This document shows positions 27,833 through 35,945 of a stretch of 64,000 bases of DNA, in pieces. Position 1 is the first letter of the stretch; every line of letters starts with the position of its first letter. The translations under genes were made by a program, and so were the position numbers. The DNA is from Aggregatilineales bacterium (GTDB lineage Bacteria; Chloroflexota; Anaerolineae; Aggregatilineales; Ch27), in assembly GCA_029976005.1 (NCBI GenBank), contig JARKOQ010000122.1, forward strand, positions 1 through 64,000, read 5' to 3'. Under the pieces are notes generated by a model. It worked only from the letters and a program-made list of their open reading frames with translations, ran no database searches and was not told the DNA's origin.

Positions 27833-29137
27833 GTGAGCGTGAAACGTTGGGTGAGCGTGATGGTGCTCGTGGGCCTGCTGTCCGGGGGTGGGTCGGCGCT
27901 GGCTCAGGGTGGCGGGCCGGTGACGGGCGCGGCGGCGCTGGCCCTGCCGACCAGCGTCGGGGTGCGGGTCTTCCCCGCGCCGGATGGACATCAGGTGGCG
28001 TTCGAGAGCAACGTGCGGGTCAACAGCCACATCGACCGCTTCGTGTGCGTGCTGGACGCGCTGGCCGGGACGGAGCCGGTCTGCGTCGCGCCGCCGGAGC
28101 CGCAGCCGCGCGACTTCGACCCCGATCCGCGCTCAACAGCCTGGCCGGTGGGCTGGGCCGCCGACGGGACGCGGCTGGCCTTCGTCGGGCTACCGCTGCT
28201 CAACGGGCAGGACGGCGACCTGTGGATTCTCGACGTGGCCGCCGGGACGTGGACCAACCTGACCGACGACGGTTACGCCGGATCGCTGCAACCCGCCGAG
28301 GGCGAGGCGGGCGCGCCGTCCGGCGCGACGATCGAGACTCAGCCGGTCTGGTCGCCGGACGGGGCCTGGATCGCGGTCGAGCAGACGACGGTGGGCGAAG
28401 AACACGCCCTGGGATCGACTACGCTCAGCCTGATCGAGGTGGCGACGGGCGCGGCCCGCGCGCTGGCGCCGCTGCCCGGCAGCGACACGCCCGCTCCCGA
28501 AGCGGGCACGATCACCGGGCTGGCCTGGTCGCCGGACGGGACGCAGATCGCCTTCACCCAGCGCCATGCCGAGCCTGATCCGGCGGTCGACGGCCTGTGG
28601 CTGGCCGCCGTCGACAGCGGCGAACTGACCCGCCTGCTCGACTGGCCCGCGCTGGATGCCCTGTTCCGGGGGGCCTATCCCGACGTGGCGCTGGACCGGA
28701 TCGGGCCGCTGGCATGGTCGCCGGATGGGGCGCGCCTGATGGTGTGGGGCGGCAACCTGAACTCGACCCCGGTGGCGATCTGGCCGCTGCTGATCGACGC
28801 GGCCAGCGGCGAGGGCCAGGCCCTGCCCCTGCCCGCCCACGAGCGCGATAGCGGGGCGCGGCGGGCCGTCTGGCCGCTGCAAGCGGCCTGGTCGCCGGAT
28901 GGGAGCGCGATCCTGACTGCCACCAACGGCTTTTACACCGGTGAGGCAATGGACTCGCTGGACGCGGCCAGCCCGCGCGCCCGGATCGCCGTGCGCCGGG
29001 TGGATGTGGCCAGCGGGGAGATGACCCTGCTGGGTGGGCTGCCCACCGGGATCGCCGTGCCTTTCTTCCTGGCAAGCTGGGGCGCGGGCGGCGATGCCAT
29101 CCTGGACGGCTACCACCTGACCCTCGCGGCGGAGTAG
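27833..29137 (+). CDS. secreted TolB-like / WD40-PD40 beta-propeller protein
   Basis: Four WSPDG blades (WSPDGAWIAVEQ, WSPDGTQIAFTQ, WSPDGARLMVWG, WSPDGSAILTA) plus signal peptide; GTG start after aggagg. Confidence 0.8.
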   Translation: MSVKRWVSVMVLVGLLSGGGSALAQGGGPVTGAAALALPTSVGVRVFPAPDGHQVAFESNVRVNSHIDRFVCVLDALAGTEPVCVAPPEPQPRDFDPDPRSTAWPVGWAADGTRLAFVGLPLLNGQDGDLWILDVAAGTWTNLTDDGYAGSLQPAEGEAGAPSGATIETQPVWSPDGAWIAVEQTTVGEEHALGSTTLSLIEVATGAARALAPLPGSDTPAPEAGTITGLAWSPDGTQIAFTQRHAEPDPAVDGLWLAAVDSGELTRLLDWPALDALFRGAYPDVALDRIGPLAWSPDGARLMVWGGNLNSTPVAIWPLLIDAASGEGQALPLPAHERDSGARRAVWPLQAAWSPDGSAILTATNGFYTGEAMDSLDAASPRARIAVRRVDVASGEMTLLGGLPTGIAVPFFLASWGAGGDAILDGYHLTLAAE

Positions 29138-29155
29138 CCGAATACGGCCGATGAC

Positions 29156-29205
29156 TGTAGGGGCGGTTCGCGAACCGCCCCGGACGACCGCCGGTCGTCC
29201 CTACA
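29156..29205. repeat. composite palindromic element between convergent genes
   Basis: tgtag[ggggcggttcgcgaaccgcccc][ggacgaccgccggtcgtcc]ctaca. Confidence 0.8.
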
Positions 29206-29309
29206 ACCGTCCGCAGCGTTACCGGATCAATTTGTTAACCTGCATCTATCCGCGACACGGGCGGCGAGGCCTTATCTTGACGCAGATTGGTCAGGTCACA
29301 GACTTGCCC

Positions 29310-30983
29310 CTACCCGATGATCACCGTCTTTGCCGGGTGGAAGGTGCTTTCCGCCACGCGGGCGACGATGGCCGCCACGTCCGGCGCGGCCCGGCCCTCG
29401 CCCAGCGCGATCCGCACCCCGCGCACGCCTGCGTCCAGCGTGGGCAGCGCCTCCCCGCCGATCAGGATCGCGGCCGGGTCGAGGCCCAGCTTGAGGTAGG
29501 ACTGGCCCTGGGCCAGTACATGCGCATCCTGGGCGATCAGGAGGTCCAGCCCGCCGAACTGGCGCACGACCGCGTCCAGCGCGGCGCGGACGGCCTCCGG
29601 CCGGGCCGGATTGCCGGACAGAGTCGCCAGGCCGGGTTTGTCCGCGCCGGGGGTGTCCGTGAGGCTCAACACGGCCGCGCCCCGGCTGTGCAGCGCGGCG
29701 GCGATGGCCTGGCCGAGCGATCCATCGGCGCAGGCGACCAGCCCGATCCGGCCCTGGAGGGGCGGTGGCGCGCTGGCGTGTTTGAACTTGGCCTGCTGCA
29801 ACTCCCAGTACTCCATGTCGAAGAAGTGATCCTCGCTGGGCACCTGCCAGCCGCCCAGGTGTTCGGCCTGCTGGATGGCCTGGACGGTGTGGCGCGCGAT
29901 GTCGGCGTAGGTTTCGGTATTCTTGACCGTCGGCCCGAAGGACAGCGTGCCAATCCCGCGCCACACGCCCCAGCGCGGGCCGGGGTCGAGCATGATGTGC
30001 CGTGGTTCGGCGTGGCGGGCGAAGTAGGCCCGGTAGTCGTCGGCGAAGCGGGCGATATCGGCCTCGATCTCGCCGCCAATGAGGGCCGGGGTGTGCTTGA
30101 TGCGGCTGACGTGATCGGGCGTCAGGTTGCCGCGCGAAGTCAGATCGGCCACGTTCGGCAGGCTGGCGAAGCCCTGGCTTTCCGGCGTGACTTCCAACCG
30201 GGCCAGCATCGGCTGCCCGGCCGCCTGGGAGACGGCCCGCCGGATCCGGCACAGCGCCTCCAGGTCGATCGCGGCCGGCTGCGCGGCGCGGGCGATGGCA
30301 TCCAGCGCGCCCTGCTGGCGCAGGTAGTCCTCGGCCTGGCTGACCAGGGCGATCATCCGGTCGTAGCTCTGGCGGGCGTCGTCGGCGAAGGTGAAGATGC
30401 CGTGGTTGAGCAGGATCATGGCGTCGAGCGCCGGCCAGTCGATCCCGCGCGTGGCATGGTAGAACGCCTTGGCCAGCTTGAACCCGGCCATCACGTAGGG
30501 CAGGACGAGCACCCGTTCGCCGTAGAGTTCCCGGATCAGCTCCGGCCCGCGCGGGGTGTTGCTGATCGTCAGGACAGGGTCGGCGTGGGTGTGGTCGACG
30601 AAACGATAGGGCACCAGGGCGTGCAGGATCGCCTCCACCGAGGGGTTGGGCGCGGACGGGTCGAGCATCCCCGCCCGCTGCTCGCGCACAATCTCGCTGT
30701 CGGTGACGTGGTCCATCTCGGCGAGGCGGAGCAGCACGTCGCGCCGTACCGGGGCGAAGCCGCCCACGTCGATCGTGCCCAGGTCGTGCCCGCTGCCCTT
30801 GACGTAAACGACCTCGACTTCGTCGCCCAGGAAGGTGCGCACGGTCAGCTTGACCGAGGTATTGCCGCCGCCGTCCAGCACCAGGGAAGGTTCCTGGCCC
30901 AGCAGCCGGGAGGTATAGACGCGCAGTTGGAGCGGATCGTCCCCGCAGGCGCGGGCCTCGGAGTCGTTCCAGCGGTTGTTCAT
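29310..30983 (-). CDS. class II aldolase/adducin domain protein with C-terminal Rossmann/SDR-like domain
   Basis: LDGGGNTSVKLT..VYVKGSGHDLGTI; PSVEAILHALVPYRFVDHTHADPVLTISN; LLNHGIFTFADDARQSYDRM; C-term RIGLVACADGSLGQAIAAALHSRGAAVLSL. Confidence 0.88.
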   Translation of the reverse strand: MNNRWNDSEARACGDDPLQLRVYTSRLLGQEPSLVLDGGGNTSVKLTVRTFLGDEVEVVYVKGSGHDLGTIDVGGFAPVRRDVLLRLAEMDHVTDSEIVREQRAGMLDPSAPNPSVEAILHALVPYRFVDHTHADPVLTISNTPRGPELIRELYGERVLVLPYVMAGFKLAKAFYHATRGIDWPALDAMILLNHGIFTFADDARQSYDRMIALVSQAEDYLRQQGALDAIARAAQPAAIDLEALCRIRRAVSQAAGQPMLARLEVTPESQGFASLPNVADLTSRGNLTPDHVSRIKHTPALIGGEIEADIARFADDYRAYFARHAEPRHIMLDPGPRWGVWRGIGTLSFGPTVKNTETYADIARHTVQAIQQAEHLGGWQVPSEDHFFDMEYWELQQAKFKHASAPPPLQGRIGLVACADGSLGQAIAAALHSRGAAVLSLTDTPGADKPGLATLSGNPARPEAVRAALDAVVRQFGGLDLLIAQDAHVLAQGQSYLKLGLDPAAILIGGEALPTLDAGVRGVRIALGEGRAAPDVAAIVARVAESTFHPAKTVIIG

Positions 30984-31006
30984 GGGGGCCTTCAGCTTTC
31001 GACAAA

Positions 31007-31041
31007 ACAGTGGCCAGTTATCAGTTCACAGTCGACAGTCA
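31007..31041. repeat. degenerate CAGT-type repeat
   Basis: cagtggccagttatcagttcacagtcgacagtcaag, same style as 27670-27708. Confidence 0.5.
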
Positions 31042-31137
31042 AGAACCATCCGGTTGCGCCCGTCTCTTTACTCTCTGGGATAAAGCAGTCAGTCCGGCCA
31101 AAACGAGGGATCGGATTGGCATGGACAAGGTTGGCAA

Positions 31138-31163
31138 GGGGGCGGCCAGACAGCGCCGCCCCC
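31138..31163 (-). terminator. hairpin downstream of SDR gene
   Basis: gggggcgg ... ccgccccc, 8-bp stem. Confidence 0.5.
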
Positions 31164-31197
31164 AATTCAACACTTAAAACTCAACACTCAACCCTGC

Positions 31198-31992
31198 CTA
31201 GATCACCCGGTCGCTGCCGCCGTCGATGGTGAGCTGCGCGCCGGTCGTCTTGGCGAAGACCGGGCCGCACACCTCGGCGGCCATCTCGCCGAAGTCGCGG
31301 CTGTAGACTTCGGTCTTGAGCAGGTTGTTGGTCTTGTACTCTTCCACGCTGATGCCGTAATTCTTGGCCCGCGCCTGGAGGACTTCTTCCGTCCACAGGC
31401 CGGTGTCGAAGATCGCATGGGCGTGGATGACATTGACCCGGATGCCGTCCTTGGCCCATTCCAGCGCCGCCACGCGGGCGAGCTGGGTCACGGCCGCTTT
31501 GGAGACCGAATAGGCGGCCGCGCCGGGTCCAGGCGCGAGGGCGTTGCGCGAGCCGTTGACCACCACGCGCCCGCCGTTCTTGGCGACCTTGAGCAGCGGG
31601 TAGGCTTCGCGCATCAGGAGCAGGTTGGCGTCCAGGTTGATGTTCAGCACGCGCCGCCACTCGTCCAGTTGAAGCGCGTCGATCCGGCAGCCGGCGGGGA
31701 AAACTCCGGCATTGAGGACGAGCATGTCCAGCCCGCCGAAGCGCTCCGCCACCTGGGCGAAGGCGGCCTTGACGGCGTCTTCCTTGGTGAGGTCGCACTG
31801 GATGCCCAGGTATTCCGGGCGGTCGTACAGGTTGACGATGGCCGGGTTGATGTCCAGGCCGACAACCGACGCGCCGCGCGCCAGGAAGGACTCGGCGCAG
31901 GCTTTGCCGATGCCGGAGGCCGCGCCCGTGATCAGCGCCACTTCGCCGGCGAACATGCCCTGGCGCGGCGCTGCGAGGTCTTGAGGAGTCAT
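31198..31992 (-). CDS. SDR family NAD(P)-dependent oxidoreductase
   Basis: ALITGAASGIGKACAESFL; NAG motif VLNAGVF; YSVSKAAVTQL; 264 aa. Confidence 0.94.
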   Translation of the reverse strand: MTPQDLAAPRQGMFAGEVALITGAASGIGKACAESFLARGASVVGLDINPAIVNLYDRPEYLGIQCDLTKEDAVKAAFAQVAERFGGLDMLVLNAGVFPAGCRIDALQLDEWRRVLNINLDANLLLMREAYPLLKVAKNGGRVVVNGSRNALAPGPGAAAYSVSKAAVTQLARVAALEWAKDGIRVNVIHAHAIFDTGLWTEEVLQARAKNYGISVEEYKTNNLLKTEVYSRDFGEMAAEVCGPVFAKTTGAQLTIDGGSDRVI

Positions 31993-32167
31993 AGGGAAGA
32001 ATCCTTTGCCAATCTCGAATCAGAGACCACCGCGCCGGGTTCTGCCTGGGGGGCGGTGGATGGAGACACGCTGCGATACCCTGACCGGTTGGGGGAAAGA
32101 CGATTCATACCCCTGGAAGAACATCCAGACGACGCATCTTGATTCCCGCAGGGGGAGCGAGGCCCCC

Positions 32168-32195
32168 GTGGGGGCGTTCAATTGAACGCCCCCAC
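32168..32195. repeat. 28-bp perfect palindrome
   Basis: gtgggggcgttcaa|ttgaacgcccccac between SDR and LsrF-like genes. Confidence 0.75.
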
Positions 32196-32245
32196 ACCGA
32201 CATCCTGTGGATTGTCAGGTTGTTTCAAACCTCAACGGCCTGCGG

Positions 32246-33052
32246 CTATTTCTTGGCCTTGGCCGCCGCGTCCATCTTCTCAAAGAGGGCATTCGCTTCG
32301 TCCACGCTGGCCTTCTCGTGGATGACGGCCTTCAGGGCGCGGGCGACGGCGGGCGGATTGGGCGCCTGCCAGACATTGCGGCCCAGGTTGATGCCCTTCG
32401 CGCCGCGCTGCATGCCGTCGTGGACGAATTCCAGCACTTCACGGGTGGTATCGCACTTGGGGCCGCCGGCGATCACGACCGGGACGGGGCAGCCTTCGGT
32501 GACCTTCTCGAAGTTCTCGCACCAGTAGGTCTTGACCACGGCCGCGCCGACTTCGGCGAACATGCGGGCCGCCAGGGCCAGGTAGCGGGCTTCGGGCTTC
32601 TTGTCCTTCAGTTCCTTGCCAAGCGCGGTAACGGCCATCACCGGGATGCCGTACGGTTCGCACAGGTTGACCAGCTTGGCCAGGTTGCTCATGGTCTGCC
32701 GTTCGTGCTCGGAACCAATGAAGATGGAGACGCCCACGGCCGCGGCATTCAGACGGATGACTTCGTCGATCGAGGTCAGGACTTCTTCGTCGGTCAGGTC
32801 GCCCAGGATGCTCGACCCGCCGGAGACGCGCAGGATGATCGGCAGCGGGTAGCTCGGATCGATGGCCGAGCGCAGGACGCCGCGCGTCACGAACAGCGCG
32901 TCGCAGTACTGCGTGATCGGGGCGATCGTCTTGGCGGGCTTTTCCAGCATGCTGGTCGGGCCAAGGAAGTAGCCATGATCGATCGGCAGATAGAAGCAGT
33001 GGCCGTCCTTGCGGAACAGCTTCGACATTCGGTTGGCTTTACCCCAGTCCAT
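32246..33052 (-). CDS. class I aldolase / LsrF-like (DeoC/FbaB family) protein
   Basis: CFYLPIDHGYFLGPT; GAAVVKTYWCENFEKVTEGCPVPVVIAGGPKC; QRGAKGINLGRNVWQ. Confidence 0.88.
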   Translation of the reverse strand: MDWGKANRMSKLFRKDGHCFYLPIDHGYFLGPTSMLEKPAKTIAPITQYCDALFVTRGVLRSAIDPSYPLPIILRVSGGSSILGDLTDEEVLTSIDEVIRLNAAAVGVSIFIGSEHERQTMSNLAKLVNLCEPYGIPVMAVTALGKELKDKKPEARYLALAARMFAEVGAAVVKTYWCENFEKVTEGCPVPVVIAGGPKCDTTREVLEFVHDGMQRGAKGINLGRNVWQAPNPPAVARALKAVIHEKASVDEANALFEKMDAAAKAKK

Positions 33053-33138
33053 CAGATTATCTCCTTGATAGTCGTTGATTTATCCCGGCTTCGGAGGCGG
33101 TCCGCCGCCAGGTCGAACAGCGAATGGGTGCGAACAGG

Positions 33139-33432
33139 CTAGTCGTTGATGTAATCCACCGTGCCGGAGGTTTCCACGAAGCCCCGGACGTAGGTGGCGA
33201 CGGCCACGTGATCCGGGTTGACGCGGAACGCCGCGACATCTTCCATCGTGTCGAAGGTGGAATACACCACCAGATCATACGGCTTGGAAGACGCGCCGAC
33301 GTTGATGCCGACTTCCCACTTGCGGATCAGGTCGATCTTACCCTTGAGCGACAGCAGCCGGGCCTTGAGGTCCTCGACCGTGCCGGGCGGGCAATCCGGC
33401 TTGAGCTTGAACATGACGATGTGGGTGACCAT
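33139..33432 (-). CDS. Dabb (stress-responsive alpha/beta barrel) domain protein
   Basis: MVTHIVMFKLKPDCPPGTVEDLKARLLSLKGKI...YDLVVYSTFDTMEDVAAFRVNPDHVAVATYV. Confidence 0.88.
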   Translation of the reverse strand: MVTHIVMFKLKPDCPPGTVEDLKARLLSLKGKIDLIRKWEVGINVGASSKPYDLVVYSTFDTMEDVAAFRVNPDHVAVATYVRGFVETSGTVDYIND

Positions 33433-33465
33433 GCCTCTATCCTTCCTGGGTACTGCGCTATCCAA

Positions 33466-34527
33466 TCAGGCCTTGCCCTTGATCTCGGCGGCCAGTTTGG
33501 CCAGGTTGACCGCGAACGGCTGGCGGATCACGCCGTACTCGGTCACGATGCCGGAGATCAGGTAGTTCGGGGTCACGTCGAAGGCCGGATTGCCCGCCGG
33601 GGAGCCTTCCGGCGCGATGCGCTGGCCCTGGATGACCGTGACCTCTTCCTGCTCGCGCTCCTCGATCTCGATCAGGTCGCCGTGCAGGATCGACATGTCG
33701 ATGGTCGAGTAGGGCGCGACCACGTAAAACGGCACGTGGTTTTCGTGGGCCAGGACGGCCAGGTTGTAGGTGCCGATCTTGTTGGTGGTGTCGCCGTTGG
33801 CGGCGATCCGGTCGGCCCCGACCAGGCACAGGTCCACCCCCCGGCGGCGCATGTAATGCCCCGACGCGCCGTCGGCGATGACCATGTGCTTGACGCCCAT
33901 GTTCTTCAGCTCCCAGGCGGTCAGGCGCGCGCCTTGCAGGCGGGGCCGGGTTTCGTCGACCAGCACGAACAGGTCCTTGCCCTGCTCGAAGGCCGAGCGC
34001 ACCACGCCCAGGGCCGTGCCCCAGCCGACGGTCGCCAGGCTGCCGGTGTTGCAGTGGTGGATGATGGTGGCCTTCTGGGGGACGAGGGCCGCGCCGTTGG
34101 CCCCCATGCGCTTGTTGATCTCGATGTCCTCGTCGGCGATCTTCTGCGCTTCGGCCAGCATGCCCTGGCGCAGCGCATCGGCGCTGGCCCAGCCGGGCTT
34201 CTCGACCACCCGCATCATGCGCTCCAGCCCCCAGAACAGGTTGACGGCCGTCGGGCGCGCCTTCGCCAGGAAGTCCTTGGCCGTTTTGAGGTCGGCTTGC
34301 AGGCCCTCGACCGTCGTCGCCTGGCTGTTGAAGGCCGCGATCGCCATGCCGAACCCGGCCGCCGCGCCGATGGCCGGCGCGCCGCGCACGACCATGGTCG
34401 TGATCGCGTCGCCGACTTCCTGATAGGTGTCGTAGCGCACAATCTTGAATTCGTGGGGCAGCAGGCGCTGCTCGATCATGCAGACCTGCCCGTTTTCCCA
34501 GAAGACGGTGCGCGTCTCTTCGATCAT
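33466..34527 (-). CDS. mtnA: S-methyl-5-thioribose-1-phosphate isomerase
   Basis: MVVRGAPAIGAAAGFGMA; HHCNTGSLATVGWGTALGVVRSAFEQGKDLFVLVDETRPRLQGARLTAWEL; VGADRIAANGDTTNKIGTY. Confidence 0.96.
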   Translation of the reverse strand: MIEETRTVFWENGQVCMIEQRLLPHEFKIVRYDTYQEVGDAITTMVVRGAPAIGAAAGFGMAIAAFNSQATTVEGLQADLKTAKDFLAKARPTAVNLFWGLERMMRVVEKPGWASADALRQGMLAEAQKIADEDIEINKRMGANGAALVPQKATIIHHCNTGSLATVGWGTALGVVRSAFEQGKDLFVLVDETRPRLQGARLTAWELKNMGVKHMVIADGASGHYMRRRGVDLCLVGADRIAANGDTTNKIGTYNLAVLAHENHVPFYVVAPYSTIDMSILHGDLIEIEEREQEEVTVIQGQRIAPEGSPAGNPAFDVTPNYLISGIVTEYGVIRQPFAVNLAKLAAEIKGKA

Positions 34528-34570
34528 GATTCAGTCCTTTCTGTGTGGCTGGCCGGCCGGCTTGTCGGCG

Positions 34571-35827
34571 TCAGCTCAGGGTGGTCTTGCCCCAGGGATA
34601 AGTCGGCTTGCAGGCCGTGGCAATCTCCACCAGGTCTTCGATGGTGTGGATCTGCTCGCGCTCCAGCAGCAGAGAGCGCCCGATGTGCAGGGCCAGGCTG
34701 CCCGCGATGGCGCGCTCGTGTACGTCCTGGATGCCGCGGATGTCCGCGACTCCGGCCAGCCCGATCACGCGCCGCATCATCTTGCACGCGCCCAGCCCGG
34801 CCGAATCCTGCAATACACGCAGCATGTAATCGTCCTGGTAGCCCTTTGGCATGTTGATCGGATCGGCCTGATCCCAGAACGGCTGGAATTCGCGCACGAA
34901 GACGTGCCACAGGTCGATCACGGTGTCCGTCAGGTACTTGCGGAAGTCGGCGCGTTTGGCCGGGTCAGGCGTGCGGACTTCGTGGGCGGCGTAGTTCAGG
35001 AACAGGTTGCCGATCACCGCGCCGATGTCGAAGCCCATCGGCCCGTAGTAGGCGAATTCCGGGTCGATGACGAAGGTCTCGGTCTGGTTGATCATGATGC
35101 TGCCTGTGTGCAGGTCACCGTGGACCAGCGCCTGGGCCTGCGTCATGAACTTTTCCTTCATCTTGGCGACTTCGACGTGCAGCTTCTCGTCGGCCTGGAG
35201 GGCCAGCACCTGCGGCTCCAGCTCCTTGTGGAAGCCGTTGCGCTCGGTGTAGCGGTAGGGTTCGGTAAAGATCAGGTCTTCCGTGATCTTGCACAGGTCG
35301 GGGTTGATGAAACGCTTGACTTCCAGTTTCTTGGTCTTGAAGTCCAGCGCCAGGTCGGAGGTGCCGCCCAGGGTCCTGGCCAGGAAGAGGCCGATGTGTT
35401 CGGCGAAACGCGGATACTTGATGCCCTCGATCAGCCCCTTGCGCATGATGATGTGGCGGTTCAGGTTCTGCATGGCGAAGAGGTACATGTCCGGGTCGTA
35501 GAAATAGACCCGCGGCGTGTGCTGGGGCACGAGCTTGTATTCGACCTTGAGGGCCTCGGCCTCGATCCGCGCCCGGTCGACGGGCAGCGGCCAGTCGCCG
35601 CCCACCAGGCGCAGGTAGGGCAGGGCCTGCTTGACGATGACGGTGCGCTCCTTGTCGGCTTCGGCCCAGATCCTGAAGACCAGATTCAGATTGCCGTCCC
35701 CGATCTCCTCGGCGACCAGCGGCTCGGTGGGACGGAAGACGTCGCCCATCTCAGGCCGCTGCCGGATGTAATCGACGATCGTCTCTGGGGTGAAGGGCTT
35801 GTAGTTGGGAGAGATATCCTCGTTCAT
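34571..35827 (-). CDS. mtnK: S-methyl-5-thioribose kinase
   Basis: EIGDGNLNLVFRIWA; VIVKQALPYLR; QALVHGDLHTGSIMI; IDPEFAYYGPMGFDIGAVIGNLFLNYA. Confidence 0.95.
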   Translation of the reverse strand: MNEDISPNYKPFTPETIVDYIRQRPEMGDVFRPTEPLVAEEIGDGNLNLVFRIWAEADKERTVIVKQALPYLRLVGGDWPLPVDRARIEAEALKVEYKLVPQHTPRVYFYDPDMYLFAMQNLNRHIIMRKGLIEGIKYPRFAEHIGLFLARTLGGTSDLALDFKTKKLEVKRFINPDLCKITEDLIFTEPYRYTERNGFHKELEPQVLALQADEKLHVEVAKMKEKFMTQAQALVHGDLHTGSIMINQTETFVIDPEFAYYGPMGFDIGAVIGNLFLNYAAHEVRTPDPAKRADFRKYLTDTVIDLWHVFVREFQPFWDQADPINMPKGYQDDYMLRVLQDSAGLGACKMMRRVIGLAGVADIRGIQDVHERAIAGSLALHIGRSLLLEREQIHTIEDLVEIATACKPTYPWGKTTLS

Positions 35828-35856
35828 GCGACTTCCTCTTTGCGAATGGCGGCATA

Positions 35857-35884
35857 CAACCTCTCACGCGGACGTGAGAAGTTG
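35857..35884. promoter_or_regulatory. hairpin in permease-mtnK intercistronic region
   Basis: caacctctcacg-cgga-cgtgagaagttg (11 of 12 paired). Confidence 0.5.
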
Positions 35885-35945
35885 CATGCACCTCGATTCG
35901 GGCGTAAGGAACAAGAACTTGCTGACTGACGGCGAGTGCGCAGGC

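Noticed and set aside
30984-31197. Possible single aldolase-SDR gene broken by mutation
   Set aside because: The order is wrong for a broken fusion (SDR is upstream), the aldolase already has its own SDR-like tail, and both ORFs have intact starts and stops.
35828-35945. SAM or other riboswitch upstream of mtnK
   Set aside because: Only a simple hairpin (35857-35884) is visible; no conserved aptamer core recognised. A covariance-model search would be decisive.
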